Shown here one piece after another: positions 1 to 6,535 of a DNA stretch of 8,968 bases; positions within the stretch are counted from its first letter, which is position 1; each line of letters opens with the position of its first letter. A program made the position numbers and the translations under genes. Location: the NCBI GenBank assembly GCA_018814055.1, contig JAHJAL010000142.1, forward strand, positions 1-8,968. Reading direction: 5' to 3'. The stretch comes from Patescibacteria group bacterium. GTDB taxonomy: Bacteria > Patescibacteriota > JAHJAL01. Under the pieces are notes generated by a model. It did no database searches. It was given only the letters and a program-made list of their open reading frames with translations, and was not told the DNA's origin.

Positions 1-21
1 ACAAATTAACCAACCAAGGCT

Positions 22-456
22 TTATTTGTCTTTCTTGCCAATTTTCTTGACTTTGAGCTTGGTTGATTTTTTTTCCATCCCAATCTTGGGAGCAACCACA
101 CTCAACACACCATCTTCCATCTCTGCCACTGCTTTTTTGTAATCAACCACTGTTGGCCACGCCACCTGCCTGGTAAAACTGCCCATCCGACTCTCCATCC
201 GATAATACTTTTTGTCTTTGATCTCTTTCTTCTCTTTGACCTCACCCTTGACAATCACTAGCTTGTCCGTGATTTCTACATCCAAATCCTTTTCTTCCAC
301 ACCAGGAACTTCAAACTGGATAACAACACTATCGCCCTTTTCATAAACATCCACCACTGGAGCATTCATCCAACTATGACCTCTGGTCATAAATGGCTCA
401 TCGAAAAACTTATCCAATTCATCGTGAGAGAACCAAGGCATCAACCATCTTGTCAT
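22..456 (-). CDS. hsp20: Small heat-shock protein, Hsp20/alpha-crystallin family
   Basis: ATP-independent cytoplasmic holdase chaperone that binds unfolding proteins. The 144-residue product has a short N-terminal arm, then an alpha-crystallin domain at about residues 32-123, starting at APVVDVYE. The domain contains the VPGV turn and ends in the family's typical A-x-x-x-x-G-V-L pattern (AEMEDGVLSV). A basic tail carries LKV, a possible version of the C-terminal I-x-I/V anchor that drives oligomer assembly. I chose the ATG at 454-456 because AAGGA lies 7 nt upstream; an in-frame ATG at 478-480 would add eight residues and has no such site. It is the last gene seen of the hrcA-grpE-hsp20 operon, 35 nt after grpE, and so probably falls under CIRCE/HrcA control. 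Family assignment is firm; co-transcription is inferred. Confidence 0.93.
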   Translation of the reverse strand: MTRWLMPWFSHDELDKFFDEPFMTRGHSWMNAPVVDVYEKGDSVVIQFEVPGVEEKDLDVEITDKLVIVKGEVKEKKEIKDKKYYRMESRMGSFTRQVAWPTVVDYKKAVAEMEDGVLSVVAPKIGMEKKSTKLKVKKIGKKDK

Positions 457-463
457 AATTAAA

Positions 464-468
464 TCCTT
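464..468 (-). promoter_or_regulatory. Ribosome binding site of hsp20
   Basis: AAGGA on the minus strand, 7 nt before the ATG at 454-456. It selects the shorter start for the small heat-shock protein. It is one of only two clear Shine-Dalgarno sites in the window, so this organism does use SD pairing for some genes. Confidence 0.7.
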
Positions 469-491
469 ATATATGAACAAATAAATACTGT

Positions 492-1010
492 CTAAATTTT
501 GTAAACAATCACTTTCGCCGGTCTTATTACCTGATCACCCATCGTAAATCCCATTTCAACAATACTGGCCACCTGACCCTCTTGGTCCTTCTCGCCCGCC
601 ACATACCCAACCGCCTCTGCTTTTTTTGGATCAAACCCCTCATTGTCATCTATGTCAATTTTGCAAATACTGTATTTCTCCAATATACTCTCGAATGCTT
701 TAATTATCTTTTTAACTCCATCCTTGTTTTTATCATCAACAACTTCCATCGCCCGCATACAACCATCATAAACCGGCAAAAACGACAACACAACTTCCGC
801 TTTGGCAATATTCAAAATCAACTCCTTTTCACCCTCCGCTCTTTTTTTGAAATTTGAAAAATCCGCTTGTGATCTCTTCCAATTCTCCTCCATTTGCCGG
901 TATTTATCTTCCAATTCCTTTATTTTGCCCTTCAAATCTCCACCATCGCTTTTAATACTTTTTTTACTTTCTACGTCTTTTTTCGACTGATCTTTTTGCC
1001 TTTTTTTCAT
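492..1010 (-). CDS. grpE: Nucleotide exchange factor GrpE
   Basis: Co-chaperone that releases ADP from DnaK and so drives its substrate cycle in the cytoplasm. The 172-residue product has the expected layout: a charged Lys-rich N-terminus (1-24), a long coiled-coil dimer helix (about 25-70) with the conserved stretch RSQADFSNFKKRAEGE, a helical middle, and a C-terminal beta domain (about 115-172) ending in GFTMGDQVIRPAKVIVYK, a GrpE signature. Length is normal for the family. The family's FDP...HEAV motif reads FDPKKAEAV, so the His is replaced by Ala. No convincing Shine-Dalgarno site precedes the ATG. It starts 40 nt after hrcA and is followed by hsp20, whereas dnaK usually follows grpE. 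Its DnaK partner must be encoded elsewhere. Confidence 0.95.
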   Translation of the reverse strand: MKKRQKDQSKKDVESKKSIKSDGGDLKGKIKELEDKYRQMEENWKRSQADFSNFKKRAEGEKELILNIAKAEVVLSFLPVYDGCMRAMEVVDDKNKDGVKKIIKAFESILEKYSICKIDIDDNEGFDPKKAEAVGYVAGEKDQEGQVASIVEMGFTMGDQVIRPAKVIVYKI

Positions 1011-1050
1011 TCTTAATTCTTAATTAATAATGTCTAATTTGCTCTTCTCT

Positions 1051-1773
1051 TTAAAATTCCTCCAAACATTTAACCGCATAATCCATCACTTCAGGCAACA
1101 TCGCGTAATCCATCCGCACCGGCCCAACCGTCCCAAAAACATGTTTCTCTCCAAAAGGATCGCGGAATTTCTTCAACACTATCGCCATCTCACCGGTAAA
1201 ATCAAAATCCATATCCTGGTCCAGATACACCCTGTACCCCCCCTCCGGCAAATCATTTCGTAAATCAAACAACACTTGATCCATCCGATCCAACAATATC
1301 CCCACTCTATTTATTTGTTCTTCTTTCTTGAATTCTGGATGACGCAGAAAATGCTCAATACCTGTCATTTGTATCCTGCCTTCCGGCATACTTACCACCG
1401 TCAAATTCCCGGTAAATCCGGCTACTTCACATGCCAATACTTTAACAGCGTGAGAATATTTCGCAGAATCCATTGAGTCCAACAAAACTGATATCCGCCG
1501 ACGAAACCTGGGAGGTAAATTTTTGACTGACATCAGATTATCAATAAAATAACGGTACCCTCTCACCGTCGGAATCCGACCGGAAGAAGAATGCGGCTGA
1601 CAAATCAAACCAATATCCTCCAACAAGGTCATATCATTTCTGACAGTCGCGCTGCAACAACCCATCTTATGCCGCTTGACCAACCATGCCGACCCGATTG
1701 GACGAACACTCTTGACATAATCAGAAACAATCATCCGCAAGATAGATTGTTGACGACTATTTAGTGATTCCAT
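1051..1773 (-). CDS. hrcA: Heat-inducible transcription repressor HrcA (short form)
   Basis: Dimeric repressor that binds CIRCE operators and releases them on heat stress, when GroEL is titrated away. The N-terminal winged helix (about residues 1-80) is well conserved: NSRQQSILRMIVSDYV, then SATVRNDMTLLEDIGL and the HSSSGRIPTVRGYRYFID wing. The C-terminal end, FGTVGPVRMDYAMLPEVMDYAV, also matches the family. At 240 residues it is about 100 shorter than the usual roughly 340; the shortening lies in the middle, where the ligand/dimer region and its inserted domain normally sit. The start fits the family's N-terminus, but there is no good Shine-Dalgarno site. It is the first gene of the heat-shock operon, about 30 nt after the predicted transcription start, with a CIRCE element over its promoter, so autoregulation is expected. 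Confidence 0.93.
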   Translation of the reverse strand: MESLNSRQQSILRMIVSDYVKSVRPIGSAWLVKRHKMGCCSATVRNDMTLLEDIGLICQPHSSSGRIPTVRGYRYFIDNLMSVKNLPPRFRRRISVLLDSMDSAKYSHAVKVLACEVAGFTGNLTVVSMPEGRIQMTGIEHFLRHPEFKKEEQINRVGILLDRMDQVLFDLRNDLPEGGYRVYLDQDMDFDFTGEMAIVLKKFRDPFGEKHVFGTVGPVRMDYAMLPEVMDYAVKCLEEF

Positions 1774-1810
1774 AATACTTTATGAACAAATACAATTCAC
1801 CCTACTCTCT

Positions 1811-1839
1811 ATAATAAATTTAGCACATTCACATGTCAA
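1811..1839 (-). promoter_or_regulatory. Vegetative promoter of the hrcA operon
   Basis: On the minus strand, a consensus TTGACA -35 box (1834-1839) is followed by a 17-nt spacer and a TATTAT -10 box (1811-1816), one base from consensus. Transcription should start near 1804, giving a leader of about 30 nt before hrcA. The -35 box lies inside the CIRCE element, so a bound repressor would block RNA polymerase. Confidence 0.8.
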
Positions 1840-1846
1840 GTGCTAA
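1820..1846. promoter_or_regulatory. CIRCE operator (HrcA binding site)
   Basis: The arms TTAGCACAT (1820-1828) and AAGTGCTAA (1838-1846) are separated by exactly 9 nt. They are inverted repeats with one mismatch in nine positions. The family consensus is TTAGCACTC, 9 nt, GAGTGCTAA, so each arm keeps the TTAGCAC/GTGCTAA core. The site overlaps the -35 box of the hrcA promoter, and the hrcA gene is adjacent. It is the only CIRCE I find in the window. Confidence 0.92.
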
Positions 1847-1891
1847 TTATTTTAAATAATTTTTTTTGAACATGCCATAACAATGATAAAA

Positions 1892-1897
1892 TATAAT
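1892..1897 (+). promoter_or_regulatory. Probable -10 box of the secreted-protein gene
   Basis: A perfect TATAAT lies 25 nt before the ATG at 1923 and predicts transcription from about 1904 with a short leader. The best -35 candidate, TTGAAC at 1866-1871, is 20 nt away, which is longer than ideal, so the full promoter is uncertain. The CIRCE at 1820-1846 lies upstream of it and does not overlap, so HrcA control of this gene is not expected. Confidence 0.45.
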
Positions 1898-1922
1898 AGA
1901 AAGAATAATTAAATCAATATTC

Positions 1923-3329
1923 ATGAAAACAAAATTCTTCATTATTTTACCTCTCCTCTTTATTTTATTATACCCGACCCAAACCCTAGCTTCCGCTGAA
2001 TACTCCTTCCAATGGATTTCTCAATCAAGCTACGCCAAATTATTCCCCGGGGAAACCACCCGGCTTTGGGTTCTAGTCGAAAACACCGGCACCATCACCT
2101 GGGATCAGAATATCCCAATTCATTTAGGCACCGACCGAGATACAGACAGAGAAAGCATATTTTATACCCCCACTGACTGGTTATCACCAAATCGCCCCGC
2201 CTGGTTAACGGATGACACTGTAATTCCTCCCGGCGAAAGAGCGGTATTTATGTTTGAAATCACTGCCCCCAATCAACCGGGCATATACAATGAATATTTT
2301 CGCCCAGTCGTTGAAAACGCTGGCTGGTTGGAAGACTATGGAATATTTTGGGAAATTACCGTCACATCTCCCAAGGCCGAAGAACAACTTCCCCATGACC
2401 CAACTGACAACTACATCACTGATGGAATATATCAAAGTGAATTAATCAATCAGGACACACCCGCCTTTACACTAACTCAAGGAGAAACAAAAACCCTCAA
2501 TCTTCAGATAAAAAATATCGGTACCGCCAACTGGTATAATAACGGCCCCTCCCCTGTACGACTAGCCACTGCCCGTGACTGGGACCGCAACAGCAACTTC
2601 TACAATTCCAATTGGTTATCCAGTAACCGAACTGCCACAATAAATGAAAACTCTATCACACCATCTCAAAACGGCTCTTACACCCTACAATTAACCGCTC
2701 CAACCAATGCTATCCCCGGAATATATTCCGAAAGCTTCCAGTCAGTTGCCGAAAATATCACCTGGTTTATGGATTATGACATCACCTACCAAATTACTGT
2801 TCGCCACGGCGACCCAAAATACGGAGAAATAATTCATAACAATACTATCGATCAATTTCTTGGCTCCGGCGATATCATTACTATCACCGACTTAGCCACT
2901 CAAAAAACCATGAAAGTCAAAACTCTTGGCATGGATCGCTGGCACGCTGACGTGGTGCCCCTAACCACAGCCGACACCCAATTAATTCGAGAAATTTACA
3001 ATTTCCATAAAAATTTTGTCTCTTGGTGCCCCGGTGACGACTGGATCCTCTGGCAACCCGATGCCGTCACAATTTCCATCGAATCCGATCCCCTAACCCG
3101 CCGAATATCCGCCAGCATGGACGGTTGTGCCCATGATGTTGATGGCGGTATCACCGACAATGATTTTCCCGGCCATTTTGATCTGCACTTTTACGAAAGT
3201 ATGATGCACGGCAAAGAAGAAACCGACTGCAGTTTCCAAAAAATGGTTCAAAAATCAGCCGGCAATCCAAACTGGAATACCTATGGTCAAGCCGAACCCT
3301 GCTGGAACCCATGTATCGGCGGATGTTGA
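1923..3329 (+). CDS. Secreted protein: two NBR1-like Ig domains and a C-terminal His/Asp-rich domain
   Basis: Exported protein of 468 residues and unknown function. Residues 1-25 form a signal peptide: Lys at positions 2 and 4, a hydrophobic core, and an ASA site before E26. Two related beta-sandwich units follow, about 26-148 and 169-293. Each has a PGET or QGET turn, a Trp-rich middle (TDWLSPNRP, SNWLSSNRT) and a PGIY ending with ENxxW and a ITV strand. This resembles the NBR1-type Ig domain often found in surface proteins. The C-terminal domain (about 300-450) carries HADVVPLTTADTQ, SMDGCAHD and NDFPGHFDLHF followed by a further His. From memory it resembles an uncharacterised domain in Firmicutes cell-wall proteins, but I know no assigned reaction. 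Six cysteines all lie in this last part, and the chain ends in GGC. No membrane anchor or LPXTG is visible. It is transcribed away from hrcA, and hairpins separate it from comEC. Confidence 0.85.
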   Translation: MKTKFFIILPLLFILLYPTQTLASAEYSFQWISQSSYAKLFPGETTRLWVLVENTGTITWDQNIPIHLGTDRDTDRESIFYTPTDWLSPNRPAWLTDDTVIPPGERAVFMFEITAPNQPGIYNEYFRPVVENAGWLEDYGIFWEITVTSPKAEEQLPHDPTDNYITDGIYQSELINQDTPAFTLTQGETKTLNLQIKNIGTANWYNNGPSPVRLATARDWDRNSNFYNSNWLSSNRTATINENSITPSQNGSYTLQLTAPTNAIPGIYSESFQSVAENITWFMDYDITYQITVRHGDPKYGEIIHNNTIDQFLGSGDIITITDLATQKTMKVKTLGMDRWHADVVPLTTADTQLIREIYNFHKNFVSWCPGDDWILWQPDAVTISIESDPLTRRISASMDGCAHDVDGGITDNDFPGHFDLHFYESMMHGKEETDCSFQKMVQKSAGNPNWNTYGQAEPCWNPCIGGC

Positions 3330-3337
3330 CACGCTGG

Positions 3338-3472
3338 AAAAATATTATTGCAAGTTACAAGTCTTTCTTTCATATCTTACACGTAGCTCCCTTTTGCTAC
3401 ATAGTGCGTTGTCCTGCCCCGAGCGATTTGTAAGATGCGAAAGAAAGACTTGTAACTTGCAATAATATTTTT
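3338..3472. repeat. 135-bp inverted-repeat element with perfect 34-bp arms
   Basis: The arm at 3338-3371 is the exact reverse complement of 3439-3472 (34 of 34). After two mismatches, eight more bases pair (3374-3381 with 3429-3436). A 47-nt loop remains and holds a smaller hairpin, GTAGC (3383-3387) with GCTAC (3396-3400). The outer ends are AAAAATATT and AATATTTTT. It begins 8 nt after the stop of the secreted-protein gene. No transposase and no clear target duplication are visible. It could be a MITE-like non-autonomous element, a large bidirectional terminator or a structured RNA. The inner loop looks more GC-rich than its surroundings. No other copy lies in this window. Confidence 0.85.
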
Positions 3473-3529
3473 ACATTCGTTAATCCCAACTTAATAAATA
3501 ATTAACAATAAAATAATTCCCAAAATACT

Positions 3530-3566
3530 AAACTAAAGTGAAAATTCAAAACACTCTAGTTTTTTT
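3530..3566 (+). terminator. Terminator-like hairpin touching the comEC start codon
   Basis: Arms 3530-3540 and 3552-3562 pair over 11 positions with one A-C mismatch around an 11-nt loop. A run of seven T (3560-3566) directly follows. On the plus strand this is the form of an intrinsic terminator, though the stem is AT-rich. The T-run ends at the base before the ATG of comEC, so the hairpin occupies the place where a ribosome site would lie. It may end transcription from the upstream gene, or act as an attenuator of comEC. Confidence 0.55.
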
Positions 3567-5018
3567 ATGATCCAAAAATCAAAAATAACCCTAATACTAT
3601 GTCTTTCTATCATCAGTGGTGTACTAACCGGTCCAAATTTTTTTTCCATACCAACCTCCATCACCCATATATCCATAGTTCTAATAATCATCAGCTACCT
3701 ATCCCAAAACAAGCTAATCTATTTCTACATTTTCATATTAGGAATCATCATCGGATCACACCGCATCAATACATTTATAAACAACTATTCAACCAATAAC
3801 ATACAAAGCATTATTCAGCCGCAACAGACTATCACCGGCCAGATAACAACCATCCCCCTTCTCAAAAACAACCAACAGTACATAAAAATTTCTCCTCCCC
3901 AAAACCACCGCGGCCAACTCCAAATTATTACAAACCCTTTCCCCAAATACGAATTTGGACAAACCATCAAAATGTCCGGGCAAATGCAGACGCCATCAAA
4001 CTTTACTGATGAATTCTCCTACACCGGGTACCTCGCCAAAGATGACATATATCTACTAAGCTATTACCCACAAATCACATTAATATCCAACCCCCAACCA
4101 AATTTTCACTACTACATCTTCCAGCTTCGAAACTCAATTATCAAGCAGTGCCAGAAATTATACTCACCCGATATTTCCGGTCTACTCACCGGATTATTGG
4201 TCGGAGACAAAAACACCATGCCGCCGAGTATTTATGAAAAATTCCGGACAGTCGGCCTGACTCATATCATCGTCGTTTCCGGTTTCAATCTCACCATCTT
4301 CGCCACTTTGTTTATCAAATTTCTACGAGGCAAAATAAAACGAATTTATACCCTCATTCTCACTCTGGTTTCAATTATCACTTTTACCATCCTGACCGGC
4401 GCAGAGGCCTCAATCGTTCGTGCCCTAATCATGACTTCCATCCTTGTATCCGCGCCGTTTTTGGGCAGAAAAAACCACCCCACCCTGGCAATTTTACTGG
4501 CAGCCGTGATTATGATCCTAATCAACCCCCTGGTACTCTGGTATGACGCCGGCTTCCATCTATCTTTTCTAGCCACACTTGGACTTAGCTACTTCCAAGA
4601 ACCAATCAACCAAATTTTCAAAATTTTCCCAATACCGGATTTTATCAAAAGCACTATTAGCGAAACCACGGCCGCTCAAATTACCACCACACCTTACATT
4701 ATGACCAATTTCAATCAGTTGGCAATTTACACCCCTATTACCAATCTTCTAGTATTACCTCTGATACCCTTGACCATGTTACTTGGTTTTGTGATCATGC
4801 TTCTACAATCTATTATTCCCGAACAAATTATCCAGATACTGTCTCTACCCGGCACACTCTTATTAAAATATATTATCCAAATCGCCAATATATTCTCCCA
4901 ACTCCCCCACCACACCATCCCCATCGAAATCACCCACCAATATCTGCATATAATATATTTAGTTCTAGTCATCATCGCCTGGCTATATCATAAACATGTC
5001 CGAAAACAAACTAATTAA
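3567..5018 (+). CDS. comEC: ComEC/Rec2 DNA-uptake channel, membrane part
   Basis: Inner-membrane channel that takes up single-stranded DNA during natural transformation. The 483-residue product has N-terminal membrane helices (about 5-65), a soluble OB-like part (about 85-170, including GQTIKMSGQ; DUF4131-like), then the Competence domain. Signature stretches are LLTGLLVGDKNTMP (207-219), LTHIIVVSGFNLTI (231-244), SIVRAL (282-287) and DAGFHLSFLATLGL (327-340), followed by more helices to about 472. The metallo-beta-lactamase domain usually fused at the C-terminus is missing here and is encoded by the next gene, which overlaps by 23 bp in another frame. The two products total 760 residues, about the size of a one-piece ComEC. 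There is no Shine-Dalgarno site: seven T directly precede the ATG. An in-frame stop at 3534 rules out an earlier start. Confidence 0.93.
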   Translation: MIQKSKITLILCLSIISGVLTGPNFFSIPTSITHISIVLIIISYLSQNKLIYFYIFILGIIIGSHRINTFINNYSTNNIQSIIQPQQTITGQITTIPLLKNNQQYIKISPPQNHRGQLQIITNPFPKYEFGQTIKMSGQMQTPSNFTDEFSYTGYLAKDDIYLLSYYPQITLISNPQPNFHYYIFQLRNSIIKQCQKLYSPDISGLLTGLLVGDKNTMPPSIYEKFRTVGLTHIIVVSGFNLTIFATLFIKFLRGKIKRIYTLILTLVSIITFTILTGAEASIVRALIMTSILVSAPFLGRKNHPTLAILLAAVIMILINPLVLWYDAGFHLSFLATLGLSYFQEPINQIFKIFPIPDFIKSTISETTAAQITTTPYIMTNFNQLAIYTPITNLLVLPLIPLTMLLGFVIMLLQSIIPEQIIQILSLPGTLLLKYIIQIANIFSQLPHHTIPIEITHQYLHIIYLVLVIIAWLYHKHVRKQTN

Positions 5019-5829
5019 ACCACTACTTGTACTGGTTTTTCTCAATATTGTCTGCTGGTCGCATTATTATCTCCATCGCCAAACACCGAAAAATACGATC
5101 ACTTTCTTCGATATCGGCCAAGGAGACAGCTTCCTGATCCAAACCAGACACAATACACAAATCCTAATCGATGGTGGGCCTGACAATACTATACTTTCCC
5201 ACCTCTCTGATAGTATACCTTTTTATGATAAAACCATCGAACTATCAATTCTTACACATCCTCACGAAGATCATCTCAACGGAATCCTGTATACCAATGA
5301 TTATTACAGAATAGAAAAAACCATCTTCAATAAAATACCTTACGACAACTCGACCTTTGATAGTTTCAAGAAAGAGATAACCAACCAAAATATCAGCTTC
5401 TCTCCCGGACAAGCCGGCCAAAGAATCATTATCGACAATCAGTATTACCTTGATATCCTCTATCCGTTCAATAATTACAATGCCAATGATTCACTAGACA
5501 TCAACGATCAATCAATCGCTCTCAAGTTGACCAGTCCCCACGCCAGCATTCTGTTTTTGGCCGATTTATCAAGCGATATAGAGCAAAAACTTATTGACAA
5601 ATACGGCGATTTACTTGACATAGATATCATCAAAATTGGCCACCATGGCTCAAAATACTCTACATCAAAACTCCTATTACAAACAACCACTCCCGACATA
5701 GCCGTGATTTCCTGTGGAGAAAACAATAAATACGGTCATCCCCATACGGAAACCATCGACTTACTCAATCAATACCACATAAAAATCCTTCGAACTGATG
5801 TCGAAGGAAACATTAGCTTCGATATTTAA
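4996..5829 (+). CDS. ComEC-type metallo-beta-lactamase domain protein
   Basis: The separately encoded C-terminal half of ComEC, proposed to act as a nuclease on the incoming or non-transported strand. Residues 8-25 form a membrane anchor. The hydrolase domain follows: FFDIGQGDS (37-45), the metal motif HPHEDH (88-93), LFLADL with Asp190 at the usual GD position, GHHGSKYS (215-222) and NNKYGHPH (243-250). These are the standard ComEC motifs, and the metal-binding His and Asp residues are all present, so it looks active. The usual LLTGD reads LFLAD, with Gly replaced by Ala. The ATG lies inside the end of the membrane-part gene with no Shine-Dalgarno site, which suggests translational coupling. 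The anchor would place the domain beside the channel. A one-piece ComEC broken by a frameshift is an alternative, but the own start and own anchor favour a true split. Confidence 0.9.
   Translation: MSENKLIKPLLVLVFLNIVCWSHYYLHRQTPKNTITFFDIGQGDSFLIQTRHNTQILIDGGPDNTILSHLSDSIPFYDKTIELSILTHPHEDHLNGILYTNDYYRIEKTIFNKIPYDNSTFDSFKKEITNQNISFSPGQAGQRIIIDNQYYLDILYPFNNYNANDSLDINDQSIALKLTSPHASILFLADLSSDIEQKLIDKYGDLLDIDIIKIGHHGSKYSTSKLLLQTTTPDIAVISCGENNKYGHPHTETIDLLNQYHIKILRTDVEGNISFDI
5781..5808 (-). terminator. Intrinsic terminator of uppS, inside the comEC-MBL gene
   Basis: On the minus strand, TCCTTCG (5802-5808) pairs perfectly with CGAAGGA (5786-5792) around a 9-nt loop, followed by five T (5781-5785). 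It lies 31 nt past the uppS stop. It is embedded in the coding end of the convergent metallo-beta-lactamase gene. On the plus strand no T-run follows the stem, so it should act only on uppS transcripts. Confidence 0.6.
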
Positions 5830-5839
5830 TTTGTTCCAT

Positions 5840-6529
5840 CTACTTACCAAATCTTCGTTCTCTAGAACTGTATTCCTCAATTGCCCCCAATAAATCCGCC
5901 TCGGAAAATTCCGGCCAAAATTTATCCACAAAAACTATCTCAGCATATGCTAGTTTCCATAATAAAAAATTACTAATCCTTCTGGCTCCACCAGTTCTGA
6001 TTATCAAATCCACATCAGGAACTCCGGCTGTATATAAATTTTTCTCAAATAAATCCTCAGTTACTTCTTCTGGATCTACATTCTGCTTAAGTATCTCCTT
6101 ACACGCCGCCACTATCTCCTGGCGACCGCCGTAACCAAAACACAATCCCAAAGTCATCTTATGACCTTCCCGCAAAGACTTTCCAGCAAACTGCTCCATG
6201 GCTTCACTTACTCTTTTGGGAAACAAGGATAAATTACCATACATTTTGACCCGGACATTATTTTCTCTGAGCTTTTTCCATTTCTTCCCGGCAAATTCCA
6301 CACACATTTCAAACAAACCCCGCAGTTCCTCTGGCGAACGGGAAAAATTCTCGGTTGAAAATGTATAAACGGTTAGATACTCAATACCCAGTTCAACCGC
6401 TTTTTCAACTATATACTCCAGAGTATCCGCTCCCGATCTATGCCCTTCAACCACATTCTTTTTGCCTTCACGCCTGGCCCATCGCCGATTACCATCCATG
6501 ATAATCGCCAAATGCTTTGGTATCTTCAT
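5840..6529 (-). CDS. uppS: Undecaprenyl diphosphate synthase (cis-prenyltransferase)
   Basis: Adds isopentenyl diphosphate units in cis to farnesyl diphosphate to make undecaprenyl diphosphate, the lipid carrier for peptidoglycan and other envelope polymers. The 229-residue product has the family motifs in order: HLAIIMDGNRRWA (6-18, catalytic Asp12), EGHRSGADTL (28-37), YTFSTENFSRS (56-66), FGYGGRQEI (131-139), DVDLIIRTGGARRISNFLLW (172-191) and LAYAEIVF (193-200), whose Glu197 matches the Mg-binding Glu213 of E. coli UppS. It ends with RERRFGK. The motif normally written RTGGE or RTSGE reads RTGGA, with Ala182 in place of Glu. I chose this start because it matches the family N-terminus; an ATG at 6593-6595 adds 22 atypical residues. 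There is no Shine-Dalgarno site; a TATAAT just upstream suggests a leaderless message. Convergent with comEC, only 10 nt apart. Confidence 0.95.
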   Translation of the reverse strand: MKIPKHLAIIMDGNRRWARREGKKNVVEGHRSGADTLEYIVEKAVELGIEYLTVYTFSTENFSRSPEELRGLFEMCVEFAGKKWKKLRENNVRVKMYGNLSLFPKRVSEAMEQFAGKSLREGHKMTLGLCFGYGGRQEIVAACKEILKQNVDPEEVTEDLFEKNLYTAGVPDVDLIIRTGGARRISNFLLWKLAYAEIVFVDKFWPEFSEADLLGAIEEYSSRERRFGK

Positions 6530-6535
6530 ACTAAA

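Noticed and set aside
466..494. Possible internal promoter for hsp20 (TAGACA, 17-nt spacer, TATAAG, minus strand)
   Set aside because: Its start point would fall about 3 nt before the ATG and remove the good AAGGA ribosome site from the message. Read-through from the hrcA promoter explains the gene better.
582..990. Plus-strand open frames opposite grpE
   Set aside because: They lie antisense to a well-supported GrpE gene, have no recognisable domain and no ribosome site.
3327..3386. Recoded TGA (as Gly, seen in some CPR lineages) extending the secreted protein
   Set aside because: Reading through would enter the inverted-repeat element and stop soon after; other genes here code Gly normally and use TGA as a stop, for example at 8583-8585.
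3283..3465. 60-codon open frame over the end of the secreted-protein gene and the inverted repeat
   Set aside because: It overlaps a supported gene and an inverted-repeat element, and its product has no recognisable feature.
3338..3472. Insertion sequence or CRISPR repeat
   Set aside because: There is no transposase gene and no clear target duplication. The repeat is inverted and single, not a spaced direct array.
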